A DNA stretch of 64,000 nucleotides from assembly GCF_030347395.1 (NCBI RefSeq), contig NZ_CP128170.1:1736001-1800000 (forward strand). Direction: 5' to 3'. Position 1 is the stretch's first letter. Each line of letters opens with the position of its first letter. The notes beneath the pieces were generated by a model. It was given only the letters and a program-made list of their open reading frames with translations. It was not told the DNA's origin and made no database searches. The position numbers and the translations under genes were made by a program. This stretch comes from Microbacterium sp. ET2. Lineage in GTDB: Bacteria; Actinomycetota; Actinomycetes; Actinomycetales; Microbacteriaceae. Below are positions 36,821 to 46,213 of the stretch, piece after piece.

Positions 36821-37617
36821 CCGGCGCCGCACGGGCCGTCGGCCGCTCGCTTCTGAACGCCCTCCTCACCCTGGTCATCGTCGTAGCGCTCTGGTGGGCG
36901 GTGGTGAACCTCACCGGGATCTCGCCGTACGTCGCCAAGGGTCCGGTGGACGTGTGGCAGTTCCTCTTCACCGATGAGGATGCCGCGCTCCACCGTGCCG
37001 AGATGGCACCGCTCCTCGCGCAGACCCTCTCCGATGCCGCACTCGGCTTCGTCGTCGGCATGCTCGTCGCCGTCGTCCTCGCCATCGCGTTCTCGCTGTC
37101 GCGCTCGGTCGAGATGGGAGTCATGCCGCTCGCGCTGCTGCTGCGAAGCGTGCCGCTCGTCGCGATCGCCCCGGTCATCATCCTCATCACCGGCCGCGGA
37201 ACCCCCGCCTCGGTGGCGGTCATCGGGTCGATCGTCGTGCTCTTCCCCGCCCTCGCCTCGGTGCTGTTCGGGCTCAGCCGCGCGTCGAAGGAGAGCCTCG
37301 ACCTCGTCCACGTCTACGGCGGCGGGCGGGCGACGCAGCTGCGAAAGGTCAACGTGCCCGGTGCCCTGCCGTCGCTGTTCGCGGCGGCGCGGGTGTCGGT
37401 GCCGGGTGCCGTGACCGGGGCGCTGCTGGCGGAGTGGCTCTCGACCGGTCAGGGCATCGGCGGGATGATCCAGAAGTTCAGCGCGTCAGCCCGGTTCGAC
37501 GAGCTGTGGGCGTCGGTGGCGCTCATCACCGTCATCACGCTCGTGCTCTACAACGTGGTGCAGGTGATCGAGAACGTCGTCCTCGCCCGGATGGGGATGC
37601 CCACCGGATCGCGGTGA
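36817..37617 (+). CDS. ABC transporter permease (SsuC/TauC type), second of two
   Basis: A 266-residue paralogue of the preceding permease with a matching coupling loop VHVYGGGRATQLRKVNVPGA (about 167-186) and about six TMs. It ends the importer operon. The pair and the ATPase form a complete importer with the lipoprotein encoded at 34014. Confidence 0.9.
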   Translation: MTGAARAVGRSLLNALLTLVIVVALWWAVVNLTGISPYVAKGPVDVWQFLFTDEDAALHRAEMAPLLAQTLSDAALGFVVGMLVAVVLAIAFSLSRSVEMGVMPLALLLRSVPLVAIAPVIILITGRGTPASVAVIGSIVVLFPALASVLFGLSRASKESLDLVHVYGGGRATQLRKVNVPGALPSLFAAARVSVPGAVTGALLAEWLSTGQGIGGMIQKFSASARFDELWASVALITVITLVLYNVVQVIENVVLARMGMPTGSR

Positions 37618-37755
37618 CGTGCGGCGCAGAGCGTCGCGCCTCGAGACCGACCTGTGCCGTCGAAACCCCCCGCCTCGCGCAGGGTCTCGACGGCGGCGGT
37701 CGGTTTCGGCGGCAGGGCCAGTTCCGGTGCGGCGGCGTCTCGGTGGTGCGGCGCC

Positions 37756-39540
37756 TCACGGCGCGGCGACGATCCGCACCGCCCGCTCGTAGATGCCGAC
37801 GGGACGGGAACCCGTCTTCAGCCGGCCGCTCGCGTCGAAGGCCGAATCGTCCTCGGCTCCGGCGAGCAGGAAGTTGTGCGAGGAGAACCCGCCGCTCACG
37901 TCGGCGTCGAGCTCCGGTCGGAATGCCCACGTGACGAGCGCCTCGTCGCCGAGACCCCGCGCTCGCTGTCGCGTGATGATCCCGTTCACCGCGGCGATGC
38001 GCCGGCGGGTCTTGGCGTCGGTCGGTGCGTTCGCCGGCGCGGCGTAGAAGATCACCGCGGCGTCCTTCGCCGGATCGAGGAGGCGGGAGAGTCGGTGCCT
38101 GAACTGCGGGCGGTCCGGCAGCTGCGGATAGGCGAGCAACGTCTGATCGACCGGGAGGAGGGTGAGGCGAGCCGGATCGACCCCGCGAGGAAGGTACTTC
38201 GCGCGTTGCCAGGCCTCGCGTCGCCGGCTGACGATCGCCACCTTCACCCCCCGGCGGATCAGCCCGGGAAGCACCTCCTTGCCCAGCGCCAGATGATCCG
38301 ACTCGCCCTTCTTGCGCTCGTTGACGTATTGCGGCTCCACGGCCACGACACCGCGGATGTCGGTGGAGTTGTTCCGGGATGCCGTGAACAGGTTGCCGCC
38401 CGCCTGCGAGTAGCACGACAGGATCAGACGATCGGCGACCGGCGCTGCCGACCGGAAGGCGGGCTCCCTGTCGGCGAGGACGGCGAGTGCGCTCTGGAGG
38501 TCCCGCCGCAAGCCCGGTCGGATGGCGTGCGTCGCGTCTCCGCCGGCGACCTGCGGGAAGAAGAGCACCTGGTCGGTGCCGGCGATGACCTGCTCGAGAC
38601 CGAACGGCACCATCCACACCTGCGGGTTGATCGCCCGGGCGTCGCCCCGCGGTGTGTATTCCAGGACCCGGCGGAAGGAGTAGGCGGGTCGTGGCAGCTG
38701 CTCGTCCTCGTGGCTGCGCGCCGCCTCGAAGCGCTCGCGTGCCTTCTCGAACGCCGGCGCGAGCGCCAGGAAGCGGGCGTCGTCGAGCGGGGTGAGGAGG
38801 AAGTAGCACAGTGTCTCGCCGCCGCTCTGTATGGCGGCGTTGGCGGTGTTCATCGAGCGATGGTGATTGCGGGTGACGATGCCACGCTCACTGTCAGCGG
38901 GATAGTCGATGCCGCCGTAGTCGGCGGGCCAGTAGAAAACGTGCGGTGTCACCTCGGTGCGTTCCAGCGCGGATTCCGGCACGGCGACGTACCAGATCAG
39001 GGGGTGACCGCGAAGCCCCGCCAGCACCCGCAACCGGAACGACGTCGCCTTCAGCATCCCCAGCGTCTGGAACCAGGCGGTGCCGCCGTGCACCGCGAGG
39101 AACATGTCGGTGATGTCGAGGAAGGGGAGCGACAGGCGGATGACGGCGACCGACGTCGAGGCCGCGGCCACGGGAGGAAGTGCGAGCAGCGGATGCAGGG
39201 CGGGATCGGCGACAGGCCGGCCGAGCGCGACATCGCCGGCTCCGCGCATCCAGAAGCGGGGCGTCAACGTCACCGGCCCGCCTGGCGACGAGATGTCCAG
39301 CGTCTGCCGGATCAGCAGCAGCAGATGAACGCGGCCCTGCAATCGATACCGCACAGCGAAGTCGAGCTCCAGGCGCCCCCCGCGCGCCGCGTCCACGGAG
39401 AAGCGAAACCCGGTGGGCGTCGGAGTCGCCGCCGGCTGGTCCGCCCAGCTCCCCGAGGAGTGGCGCACACGGAGCGAACGGGTCTGCACCAGGAAGTGCT
39501 TCGCCGCGGACGCCTCGAGTGCGAACTCGACGACCGTCAT
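37756..39540 (-). CDS. Unknown 594-residue protein with a possible hydrolase-like Ser motif; second gene of a novel two-gene operon
   Basis: I do not recognise this family. The N-terminal half (about 1-200) is beta-rich, with RLELDFAVRYRLQGRVHLLL and TLTPRFWMRGAGDVALG. The C-terminal half looks alpha/beta, with RLILSCYSQAGGNLF, whose S-x-S-x-x-G-G resembles an alpha/beta-hydrolase nucleophile elbow, then VVAVEPQYVN and ALVTWAFRPELD before a late His in GFSSHNFLLAG. A Ser/His hydrolase is possible but unproven. No signal peptide or TM segment is visible. ATG 39540 overlaps the stop of the 920-residue partner by 4 bp. Codon use is native. Confidence 0.6.
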   Translation of the reverse strand: MTVVEFALEASAAKHFLVQTRSLRVRHSSGSWADQPAATPTPTGFRFSVDAARGGRLELDFAVRYRLQGRVHLLLLIRQTLDISSPGGPVTLTPRFWMRGAGDVALGRPVADPALHPLLALPPVAAASTSVAVIRLSLPFLDITDMFLAVHGGTAWFQTLGMLKATSFRLRVLAGLRGHPLIWYVAVPESALERTEVTPHVFYWPADYGGIDYPADSERGIVTRNHHRSMNTANAAIQSGGETLCYFLLTPLDDARFLALAPAFEKARERFEAARSHEDEQLPRPAYSFRRVLEYTPRGDARAINPQVWMVPFGLEQVIAGTDQVLFFPQVAGGDATHAIRPGLRRDLQSALAVLADREPAFRSAAPVADRLILSCYSQAGGNLFTASRNNSTDIRGVVAVEPQYVNERKKGESDHLALGKEVLPGLIRRGVKVAIVSRRREAWQRAKYLPRGVDPARLTLLPVDQTLLAYPQLPDRPQFRHRLSRLLDPAKDAAVIFYAAPANAPTDAKTRRRIAAVNGIITRQRARGLGDEALVTWAFRPELDADVSGGFSSHNFLLAGAEDDSAFDASGRLKTGSRPVGIYERAVRIVAAP

Positions 39541-42299
39541 CGCTGCTGGCCGGTGAGCGGATCGTAGGCGACGGCGACGGGGACGACCTGATCGGTCGGG
39601 AGGATCTCGATCCACTGATCGAAGACCTGGTAGTTCGGCGAGGGGTTGTTCGGATCGGGGTTCCTCGGATCGACGCGGAAGCCTCCCTGCAGCGGATAGA
39701 AGCCGTGCTCGAACACCCGCTCCACCGGCGTCGCGCTCACCTGATCGTCCTGCGACACCCCGGGTCCGTCCGGGTAGGTCGAGACGGCGACCGACTCCGC
39801 GTGCTTCTTCTCGACCACGAGACAGAGGTGCCGGATGGCGTCGCCGATCGTCGGAGGATCCTCGACCGGATCGCCGGGGTCGGCGGCGAGAAGCTCGGTC
39901 CGGATGAGAGCGAGATCCTCCTCCGGCGCGGAGTACCGTGCATCCAATCCCTCCGACCCTTCGATGTTCGCTCGTTGCAGCCAGTTCATCGCCGCCCGCT
40001 CCTTGCCCGGCCGCACCGGGATGACGGCTTTGACCCACGGGGCGTTGAGGAAGGCGTTGCGGTGACGGTCGCCGTCCAGTTGCAGCAGCCAGCCGAGCGA
40101 CGCGCCCAGTTCGGCCGGGTCGGAGCCGTCTGTGATCAGGTAGTTGTTCTGGCGCGCCTCGCTGCCCGACCAGTTGACGAGCACGTCGGCGCCCACTCCG
40201 GCACCCCCGAGGTACTGTCCACGATGCGCCCGCGGCTTCCACCATTCCGGCGCGACGAAGTAGAGCATCTTGTCGATGTCGAACACGCTGTTGATGAGCT
40301 CGGAGAGCACGTGGCGCGTCCGGTCGTCGGCGCTTGAGTAGTTGCCGGATGTCATGAGGTCGCGGATGAGAGCGCGATAGACGACGGTCCGCTCCTCCTC
40401 CCGCAGATCCTCGAAGGGTCGGCTGCGGATGACCGATGCCTGCGTGATCCGCTCACGTGCGGCGTCGAGGAAGGCCTTGCGGATCTCTCGCTCCTGTTCG
40501 CGCGTGGCCGCTTCACGATTCGCCACGATCTCGGCATTCGCCGCATCGATCTCGGCCACCTTCGCTGCTGTCAGCACGAAGGCGACCTCTCCCGTGACGG
40601 TGATGTCGACCCGCTGGTCCCACTTGAGACCGCCCGGCCCGGTCTTCACGCCGACGATGATCTTCGTGTCGCCCGACAGACGGCCGCCCATCGCCCAGGG
40701 CCGGCCGGCATCCTCTCCGACGAAGTTGCTCACACCCAGGTGGATGACATCGCCCGGTGGGCGCTCGATCTCATAGCCCGGGTCGGGCTGGACGGGCAGC
40801 GAGTATTCGCCGAGGTAGACGAAACCGAGGTTCGGATCGTTGTGCTGCCTGACGTCGGGAAAGCTCCACACGGTCTGCACCTGGAAGGACTTCACGATCC
40901 GGCGGGGCGGGTAGGGGATCTCCTTCTGGTTCGGCAACGGCGCGAGGTCGGCCGGCTGCGCGATGTGTACGAGATCCGCGAGCCCCAGGGTCGCCCCGGG
41001 CTCGTCGACGAAGGTCTGCCAGCACAGGTAGCTGCCCACATCCTGCACTTGAACGCCGACCTGACGCATCTTGCGCCGCATCTCGTAATTGAGCAGGTCG
41101 TCGGTCGTATTGGCCAGCAGGTAGCGCTTGCTCGAGGTGTCGGACGACTCCGTCACCGTCTTGAACGTGGTCTTGTACTTCTCGCGAATCTCGCTGGAGA
41201 GCTTCTCGGTCTGCTGTCGCATGCGCTTGTGGGTCTGCTCCCGCGAGCTGACCTGCGTCTGATCGAGGTTGATCGAGCCGCTCGCCTCCGCACTCCCGCT
41301 TCCCCAGCTCTGACGCACGGTGGTGCTGAAACCGAGTTTCATGTCGTCCTGGTTGGACTTCTTCACCGCCTCGCTGAGCTCGTCCTGCTCCGTCGTCTCG
41401 CGCTCGACCCGCGTCACGGACTCGTATTCGGTCTCGACCGACTTCTCGACCGTCACCTTGCGGGTCGACACCTCGAGAAGCTCGACGGAGGAGCCGGGGG
41501 TGAGCCAGACGTGACCGACGGGCGTTCCGAGGAAGGTGTCGAATTCGAAGAAGTACTGGCGGAACAGGTTCACGATGCCCAGCGGCGACACGCTCACGCT
41601 GCCCGCATCCCGGTAGGGGTCGAAGCTGAGGAACGGATCCTCCGACGCCGCCGCGATGGCCGCCGTCACCGTCCCCGGACCGAATTCGTACGGGAGATAG
41701 AACGTCCGGTCGAGCAGTGCGGTGTTCCCGTCGTCGCCGAGCTTCACCAGAGCCCCCGCGATCGCGGATTCGCGCTCGAGGTCCTCGAGCGCGCTCTGGC
41801 GCAGGCGCTCCGCAGCGATGAGGAGCGTGTCGGTGTCGCCGTCGACGTCGTGGTCCCACGTCTTGTACAGGTGGTCCATGCGGGCGGACGTCTGAGCGAT
41901 CCACCGCCGGCGTACGACCGTTCGCAGGATCTCCTCGACGCGAGCGGGGTCCAGAACGCCGCGCCATTCTTCCGGCGACCTGGGCCGCTGGTCCGGACCC
42001 CACTCCTGCCGTATCGCCTCGCCGATGGCGTCGACGACGAGCGAGTCGTTCCGCGGGGCTGCGAAGAACTCCGCCGGGACGCCGGGACGAATCTCCCCGT
42101 CCTGCGGCCAGCCGTCGTGGTTCCACGGATCGGACACCTCCGGTCGGAAGCGGCCGGCGATCGCACCCAGCGCATCCTTCGTGAGACGCTCACGCTGCCG
42201 CTGCGATCGCCAGCCGAGCAGCGGCGTGTAGACGCCGAACATCTCGCTGGCGTACGGCAGGACGGAAGTGAACTTCCGCAGATCGGTCAATGCCCGCAT
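39537..42299 (-). CDS. Unknown 920-residue protein with a coiled, Ser/Thr-rich central region; first gene of a novel two-gene operon
   Basis: The family is not one I can name. Residues 1-250 are mixed and end in strands (GHVWLTPGSSVELLEV). From about 290 to 420 there is a long charged helix/strand region (TRVERETTEQDELSEAVKK, then an amphipathic GSGSAEASGSINLDQTQVSS, then REQTHKRMRQQTEKLSSEI). It is followed by a conserved-looking block (NYEMRRKMRQVGVQVQDVGS, YLCWQTFVDEPG). A further helix lies near 650 and an aromatic motif VAPEWWKP near 745. No signal peptide or TM helix is evident. The alternating small/polar segment recalls membrane-inserting hairpins of pore-formers, a guess only. ATG 42299 has a strong GGGGAGG site. 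Confidence 0.62.
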   Translation of the reverse strand: MRALTDLRKFTSVLPYASEMFGVYTPLLGWRSQRQRERLTKDALGAIAGRFRPEVSDPWNHDGWPQDGEIRPGVPAEFFAAPRNDSLVVDAIGEAIRQEWGPDQRPRSPEEWRGVLDPARVEEILRTVVRRRWIAQTSARMDHLYKTWDHDVDGDTDTLLIAAERLRQSALEDLERESAIAGALVKLGDDGNTALLDRTFYLPYEFGPGTVTAAIAAASEDPFLSFDPYRDAGSVSVSPLGIVNLFRQYFFEFDTFLGTPVGHVWLTPGSSVELLEVSTRKVTVEKSVETEYESVTRVERETTEQDELSEAVKKSNQDDMKLGFSTTVRQSWGSGSAEASGSINLDQTQVSSREQTHKRMRQQTEKLSSEIREKYKTTFKTVTESSDTSSKRYLLANTTDDLLNYEMRRKMRQVGVQVQDVGSYLCWQTFVDEPGATLGLADLVHIAQPADLAPLPNQKEIPYPPRRIVKSFQVQTVWSFPDVRQHNDPNLGFVYLGEYSLPVQPDPGYEIERPPGDVIHLGVSNFVGEDAGRPWAMGGRLSGDTKIIVGVKTGPGGLKWDQRVDITVTGEVAFVLTAAKVAEIDAANAEIVANREAATREQEREIRKAFLDAARERITQASVIRSRPFEDLREEERTVVYRALIRDLMTSGNYSSADDRTRHVLSELINSVFDIDKMLYFVAPEWWKPRAHRGQYLGGAGVGADVLVNWSGSEARQNNYLITDGSDPAELGASLGWLLQLDGDRHRNAFLNAPWVKAVIPVRPGKERAAMNWLQRANIEGSEGLDARYSAPEEDLALIRTELLAADPGDPVEDPPTIGDAIRHLCLVVEKKHAESVAVSTYPDGPGVSQDDQVSATPVERVFEHGFYPLQGGFRVDPRNPDPNNPSPNYQVFDQWIEILPTDQVVPVAVAYDPLTGQQR

Positions 42300-42502
42300 G
42301 ATGAGGTCCTCCCCGGTCGGTGGCTCTGCAGACAATGAGCGCGACGGGGCTCGGGATGATACGACGCAGTCAGGCAGGTCGACCCCGACCCGATCTCGGT
42401 GAGTCGCCCAGCGGACAGCCGTGGCCCGACACCCGCTTTCGCAGCGCGTCACCCCAGGACGCGGGAGTCTCGCCTCACGTCGGCGAAACATAGGCTTGCG
42501 GA

Positions 42503-43266
42503 ATGGCGCACTCGACCGGATCCCGACCCGTCACGATCGTCACCGGTGGGAGCCGAGGTATCGGCGCAGCCGTCGCCGAACGGCTCGCTGCTGACGGGCA
42601 TGACCTCGCACTCACCTACCGGGTCGCGCGCGCGGAGGCTGCGGCCGTCGCTGCAGCCTGCCGTGCCCTGGGCGCCCGGGTCCTGCTCATCCAGGCGGAT
42701 CTCACGAACCTCGACGACGCCGCTGCGCTGGTCCCGGCGACACGGCCGAGTTCGGCCGACTGACCGGCCTCGTCAACAACGCCGGTGTCACCATGCGGAT
42801 CGGCGACTACATCGACATCGACCTCGCAGAGGTGGAGCGGATGCTCCGCATCAACGTCCTCGCCCCCATCTCCCTCACACGCGCAGCGCTGGAGGTGATG
42901 TCGATCGAGAGGGGCGGCGAGGGCGGCACGATCGTCAACATCTCCTCGGGTGCGGCGACGAGCGGTGCACCGAACACCTACGTGCCGTACGCGATGAGCA
43001 AGGCGGCGATCAACGCGATGACCGTCGGCTTGGCCAAGGAGTTCGGACCGCAGGGCGTGCGCGTGAACACCGTCTCACCCGGGACCACCTACACGACCAT
43101 CCATGCCGATGGTGGTCGGCCGAACGCACCCGAAGAGCGCGCCCCCGGCATCCCGTTGCGACGAGCGGCCCATCCCCACGAGGTCGCCGACGCCGTCGCC
43201 TACTTCTTCGGCCCGGGTGCCGCATTCACCTCCGGCGCCGATCTCCGCGTCACCGGAGGCAACTGA
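42503..43266 (+). CDS. Short-chain dehydrogenase/reductase, one-base frameshift
   Basis: A NAD(P)-dependent SDR with the cofactor motif TGGSRGIGAAVA (about 14-25), LVNNAGVT, active-site Ser in NISSGAATSG and YxxxK in YVPYAMSKAA. The frame breaks at the C-run 42733-42735; one added C gives AALVPGDTAEFGRLTGLVNN and a normal length near 254 residues. TAGGCT stands six bases before ATG 42503 (leaderless). The gene converges with, and overlaps by 17 bases, a TetR regulator. The SDR may be part of its regulon, but the substrate is unknown. Confidence 0.85.
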
Positions 43267-43882
43267 GCCCGGGCTGGACGCTATCGTCGCCACCGCGACG
43301 AACGGCCTCGCCGACGGCCTCGTGACGACGAGAGAGTAGGGTCGCGGCGATGCGGCGAGACGTCGCGCTCGTCGCATCCGGATACCGCAGGCGCATCGCG
43401 AGGTCACCGGTGACGACCAGCACCAGCTCGTCGGCGACCTCGCCCGCGCCGTCGCCGACCAGCGGACGCGCCAGTGCTTCCAGTCGAGATCGCAGTGACT
43501 CGGTGTCTGTCCGCACGGCCTCAGCCACCTCCGCAGGGGGCTCGGCATGCTCCGCCGCGGCCCCGAGGAAGGCGCACCATCGCGAGCCGTGCGCACTCCC
43601 GCGAAACGTGTCGAGCGCATCGAAGACGGCGAGGACGCGGGACACATCGTCGGGCGCGGCCGCGACTGCCTCATCCCACGTCTGGATCCAGACGCGCTGA
43701 CGCCGTCGCAGTGCGGCAGCCAACAACGCCTCTTTACTGGCGAAGCCCCGGTAGAGCGTCGCTGCCGACACCCCCGCACGATCGATGACGGCGTCGATCG
43801 GCGTCGCCGCGACGCCGCGCGTGAAGAACAGCTCGTCCGCGGCGTCGAGGATGCGTCGCTCGGTGCCCTCGCGCAATGTCAT
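43250..43882 (-). CDS. TetR-family transcriptional regulator
   Basis: A 210-residue regulator. The HTH lies at about 26-45 (ATPIDAVIDRAGVSAATLYR) followed by GFASKEALL. The C-terminal ligand domain contains WCAFLGAAAEHAEPPAEVAE. ATG 43882 has TAGGGT six bases upstream, so the mRNA is leaderless. A 12-bp palindrome lies over its -35 region and the start of the divergent MFS gene, suggesting autorepression and control of the transporter. Confidence 0.88.
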   Translation of the reverse strand: MTLREGTERRILDAADELFFTRGVAATPIDAVIDRAGVSAATLYRGFASKEALLAAALRRRQRVWIQTWDEAVAAAPDDVSRVLAVFDALDTFRGSAHGSRWCAFLGAAAEHAEPPAEVAEAVRTDTESLRSRLEALARPLVGDGAGEVADELVLVVTGDLAMRLRYPDATSATSRRIAATLLSRRHEAVGEAVRRGGDDSVQPGLSCLR

Positions 43883-43892
43883 GTCAGCACCC

Positions 43893-43923
43893 TATGCTCG
43901 TGAAAGTGAAACGATCGTTTTCA
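43893..43923. promoter_or_regulatory. TetR operator at overlapping divergent leaderless promoters
   Basis: AAACGATCGTTT (43909-43920) is a perfect palindrome. It overlaps the first codons of the MFS gene (GTG 43906) and the -35 region of the tetR promoter. TATGCT (43893-43898) is a -10 seven bases before the MFS GTG. One bound repressor dimer could block both directions. Confidence 0.65.
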
Positions 43924-45087
43924 TTCTATCTGACCGTCGCTGCAACCACTCTGATCGCCGCCACGTATGGTCTCGCGCGCTTCGCGTACGGCTTGCACCT
44001 CCCCGGCATGCAGACCGAGCTCGGTTTCGATTCCGCGGTCGCCGGAGCGATCTTCGCCGGTGGATCGATCGCCTACTGCGTCGGAGCGGTGTGCGGTTTC
44101 GTGCTCGCGCCGCGGTACCCGCGCACGCTCGTCGCTCTCGCTGGCGCCACCGCTGCCCTTGGCACCGCGGGGGTGGCGATTGCCCCCTCGACTGCCTGGC
44201 TTGCTCCGGGCGCGGTGCTGGCCTCGGCCGGTGCCGGGCTGGCCTCTCCGGCGCTCGTGCGGGTCATTCAGCGGAATCTGCGGCGCGAGGGCGCCGATCG
44301 CGCGCAGTCGATCGTCAATGCCGGAACGGGGCCGGGCCTGATCGCCGCGGGCATACTCGCGCTCGCGCTGCTGCCCCAGTGGCGAGCGGCCTGGTGGATG
44401 GCCGCCGCCGTGTCGGTCGTCGCCGCCACCGCCGTACTCCTGCTCGACCGGCAACGCGACTCCGTCCCCACTCTCGGCCTTCCTCCGGCCGCGTGGTGGC
44501 GTGCGCACCGCATGGTGATCGTCGGCGCCCTTCTGATGGGCGCGGCATCCGCCGCGGTCTGGAGTTTCGGTCGCACGATGCTCACCGATGCCGGGCTCGC
44601 CGATGGCGCGACGGTGCTCGCCTGGGTCGCGCTCGGCGTCGGCGGACTGGCGGTGGTTCCGACCGCGGGTCTCCTCGCGGTCGCACCGCCGCCGCGAGTA
44701 TGGGCGCTCACCGTCGTGGTGCTCGCCCTGGCCACCGCCGCGCTCGTCGCGGCTCCCGCCACGGTGGGCTTCACGCTGGCCGCCTGCGTCGTCTTCGGTT
44801 GGGCGTACGTGGCGAGCACGGGAGCGCTGATCGGATGGACGGCCCTCCTCGAACCGGCGCGGGCAGCCAGCGGAACTGCTCTGCTCTTCGTGCTGCTGGT
44901 ACTCGGGCAGGCGGTCGGCGGCGCCATCTTCGGTCTCGTCGTGGCGTCGGCGGGCTACCCGACGGCGTTCCTCGCAGCCGCCGCTGTCGCCATCATCGCC
45001 GCCGGGGCGGGCGTCTTCCGCAGTCGGCCAGGTGCCCGTCGCACGGCCTCGCCCCGAACTCCCGACGCGATGACCTCGGGCCGCTGA
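43906..45087 (+). CDS. MFS transporter
   Basis: A 393-residue major facilitator with 12 TM segments. TM1 is FYLTVAATTLIAATYGLARF and the loop 2-3 motif is degenerate (GFVLAPRYPRTLVAL). GTG 43906 is preferred over ATG 43894 because TATGCT is seven bases upstream and the protein then starts KRSFSFYL directly before TM1. It is divergent from the TetR gene and shares its operator, the usual arrangement for a drug or metabolite exporter. Substrate unknown. Confidence 0.85.
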   Translation: MKRSFSFYLTVAATTLIAATYGLARFAYGLHLPGMQTELGFDSAVAGAIFAGGSIAYCVGAVCGFVLAPRYPRTLVALAGATAALGTAGVAIAPSTAWLAPGAVLASAGAGLASPALVRVIQRNLRREGADRAQSIVNAGTGPGLIAAGILALALLPQWRAAWWMAAAVSVVAATAVLLLDRQRDSVPTLGLPPAAWWRAHRMVIVGALLMGAASAAVWSFGRTMLTDAGLADGATVLAWVALGVGGLAVVPTAGLLAVAPPPRVWALTVVVLALATAALVAAPATVGFTLAACVVFGWAYVASTGALIGWTALLEPARAASGTALLFVLLVLGQAVGGAIFGLVVASAGYPTAFLAAAAVAIIAAGAGVFRSRPGARRTASPRTPDAMTSGR

Positions 45088-45138
45088 CGGCGTGGGTGTG
45101 GGTTCAGCGTCGATCGACGGCGAAAGATCGATGCGAGG

Positions 45139-45411
45139 TCAGCGTCTGGTGATCGTGACGTCGACGACGTCGCCGATGCCCTTTCCCAGCTCTTTGCGGA
45201 CCTTCGCGTTGAGAGACACCATGTGACCGCCCTCTCCGGTCGGCAGCGTGCCCACGTTCGCCAGCAGGACGTCGTCGATCTTCGCGTCGATCCTGACGCT
45301 CTTCCCGGTGCCGAACAGATTGGTGGATGCCGGAATCTCAACGCAGCTCCACACCTCGCCCTTCACGTCGACACCGATCGTCGTGCGAAAGCTCGTCTGT
45401 TGCGCGTCCAT
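45139..45411 (-). CDS. DUF1905 domain protein
   Basis: A 90-residue beta-barrel-like domain. FRTTIGVDVKGEVWSCVEIP, the GKSVRIDAKIDDVLL strand region and the end GIGDVVDVTITRR fit DUF1905. Function is unknown. ATG 45411 is chosen since TACGCT lies six bases upstream (leaderless). A longer in-frame extension has no support. Confidence 0.8.
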   Translation of the reverse strand: MDAQQTSFRTTIGVDVKGEVWSCVEIPASTNLFGTGKSVRIDAKIDDVLLANVGTLPTGEGGHMVSLNAKVRKELGKGIGDVVDVTITRR

Positions 45412-45468
45412 CCCGACAGCGTATGGCGACGCGCGGCGGCGCTTGTCGTGCAACTCCGCGCCCCGCGA

Positions 45469-46092
45469 TCAGAGGTGAAACTCCGGCCGCACTTCGGCGA
45501 CGCCCTGCAGCTCGTTGCGGAGTCGGCTGACGAGGTAATGCCCTTCTTCTTCCCACCCGGCCGGGAGCGGGTCGTTCTCAGCGCGTGAGAGCCACGCCTC
45601 ATTCCACGCGAACAGCGCGTCGCTGAGCTCACGGGTGAGTTGGAGATCCGCTCCCGTGAGCCGGTAGTCCTGGGTGAAGTTCTCCCAGAGCGGCCAGCCG
45701 CTCGCCCACTCGGGGAACACACGGATCAGACGCAACCCGTTCGGAAGAACGACGGGCTCATTACGCCGGCTTCGAGCAAGCAGATACCGGTCCTGCATCT
45801 GCCGCCGCCGTTGCCACTCGCGGGGAGTGTCGGGAGGGTCGTTGTAATCCATGCCCGACAACCAGATCAGTCCTCGCATGCCTCGCGCGTCGTTCTCGAC
45901 GAGGGCCAGCGACCACAGGTGCTCATCCCGGTTCGAGAGCACCGAAGCGGCCTCCAACGCCTCCTCGATCGTCGCCTCCACCAGGTCGATCGCAGTCACG
46001 GCGTTGTCGGTTCCGGTGAACACGTACAACCGATAGCGGGCATCGTCACGCTCCCATGTCGAGTCACGCTCGTCCGCAGGGATGCCACGCAT
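45469..46092 (-). CDS. Hypothetical protein
   Basis: A 207-residue soluble protein of unknown family, rich in Trp and charged residues. Recognisable blocks are RYRLYVFTGTDNAVTAIDLV at the N-terminus and WPLWENFTQDYRLTGADLQL in the middle. Neither gives a function. TACGTT six bases before ATG 46092 supports the start (leaderless promoter). No TM or signal peptide. Confidence 0.7.
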   Translation of the reverse strand: MRGIPADERDSTWERDDARYRLYVFTGTDNAVTAIDLVEATIEEALEAASVLSNRDEHLWSLALVENDARGMRGLIWLSGMDYNDPPDTPREWQRRRQMQDRYLLARSRRNEPVVLPNGLRLIRVFPEWASGWPLWENFTQDYRLTGADLQLTRELSDALFAWNEAWLSRAENDPLPAGWEEEGHYLVSRLRNELQGVAEVRPEFHL

Positions 46093-46213
46093 CCCCCCAA
46101 CGTACGCCGCAGCCGTAGTTCATGCCGCTGATCCTCACAACCCCCTCACCGATGCCCGACTCGGTGGGTACCGTGGGTCGCCCGTCCGAAGACCGCACCC
46201 CCGGAAGGCTCTT

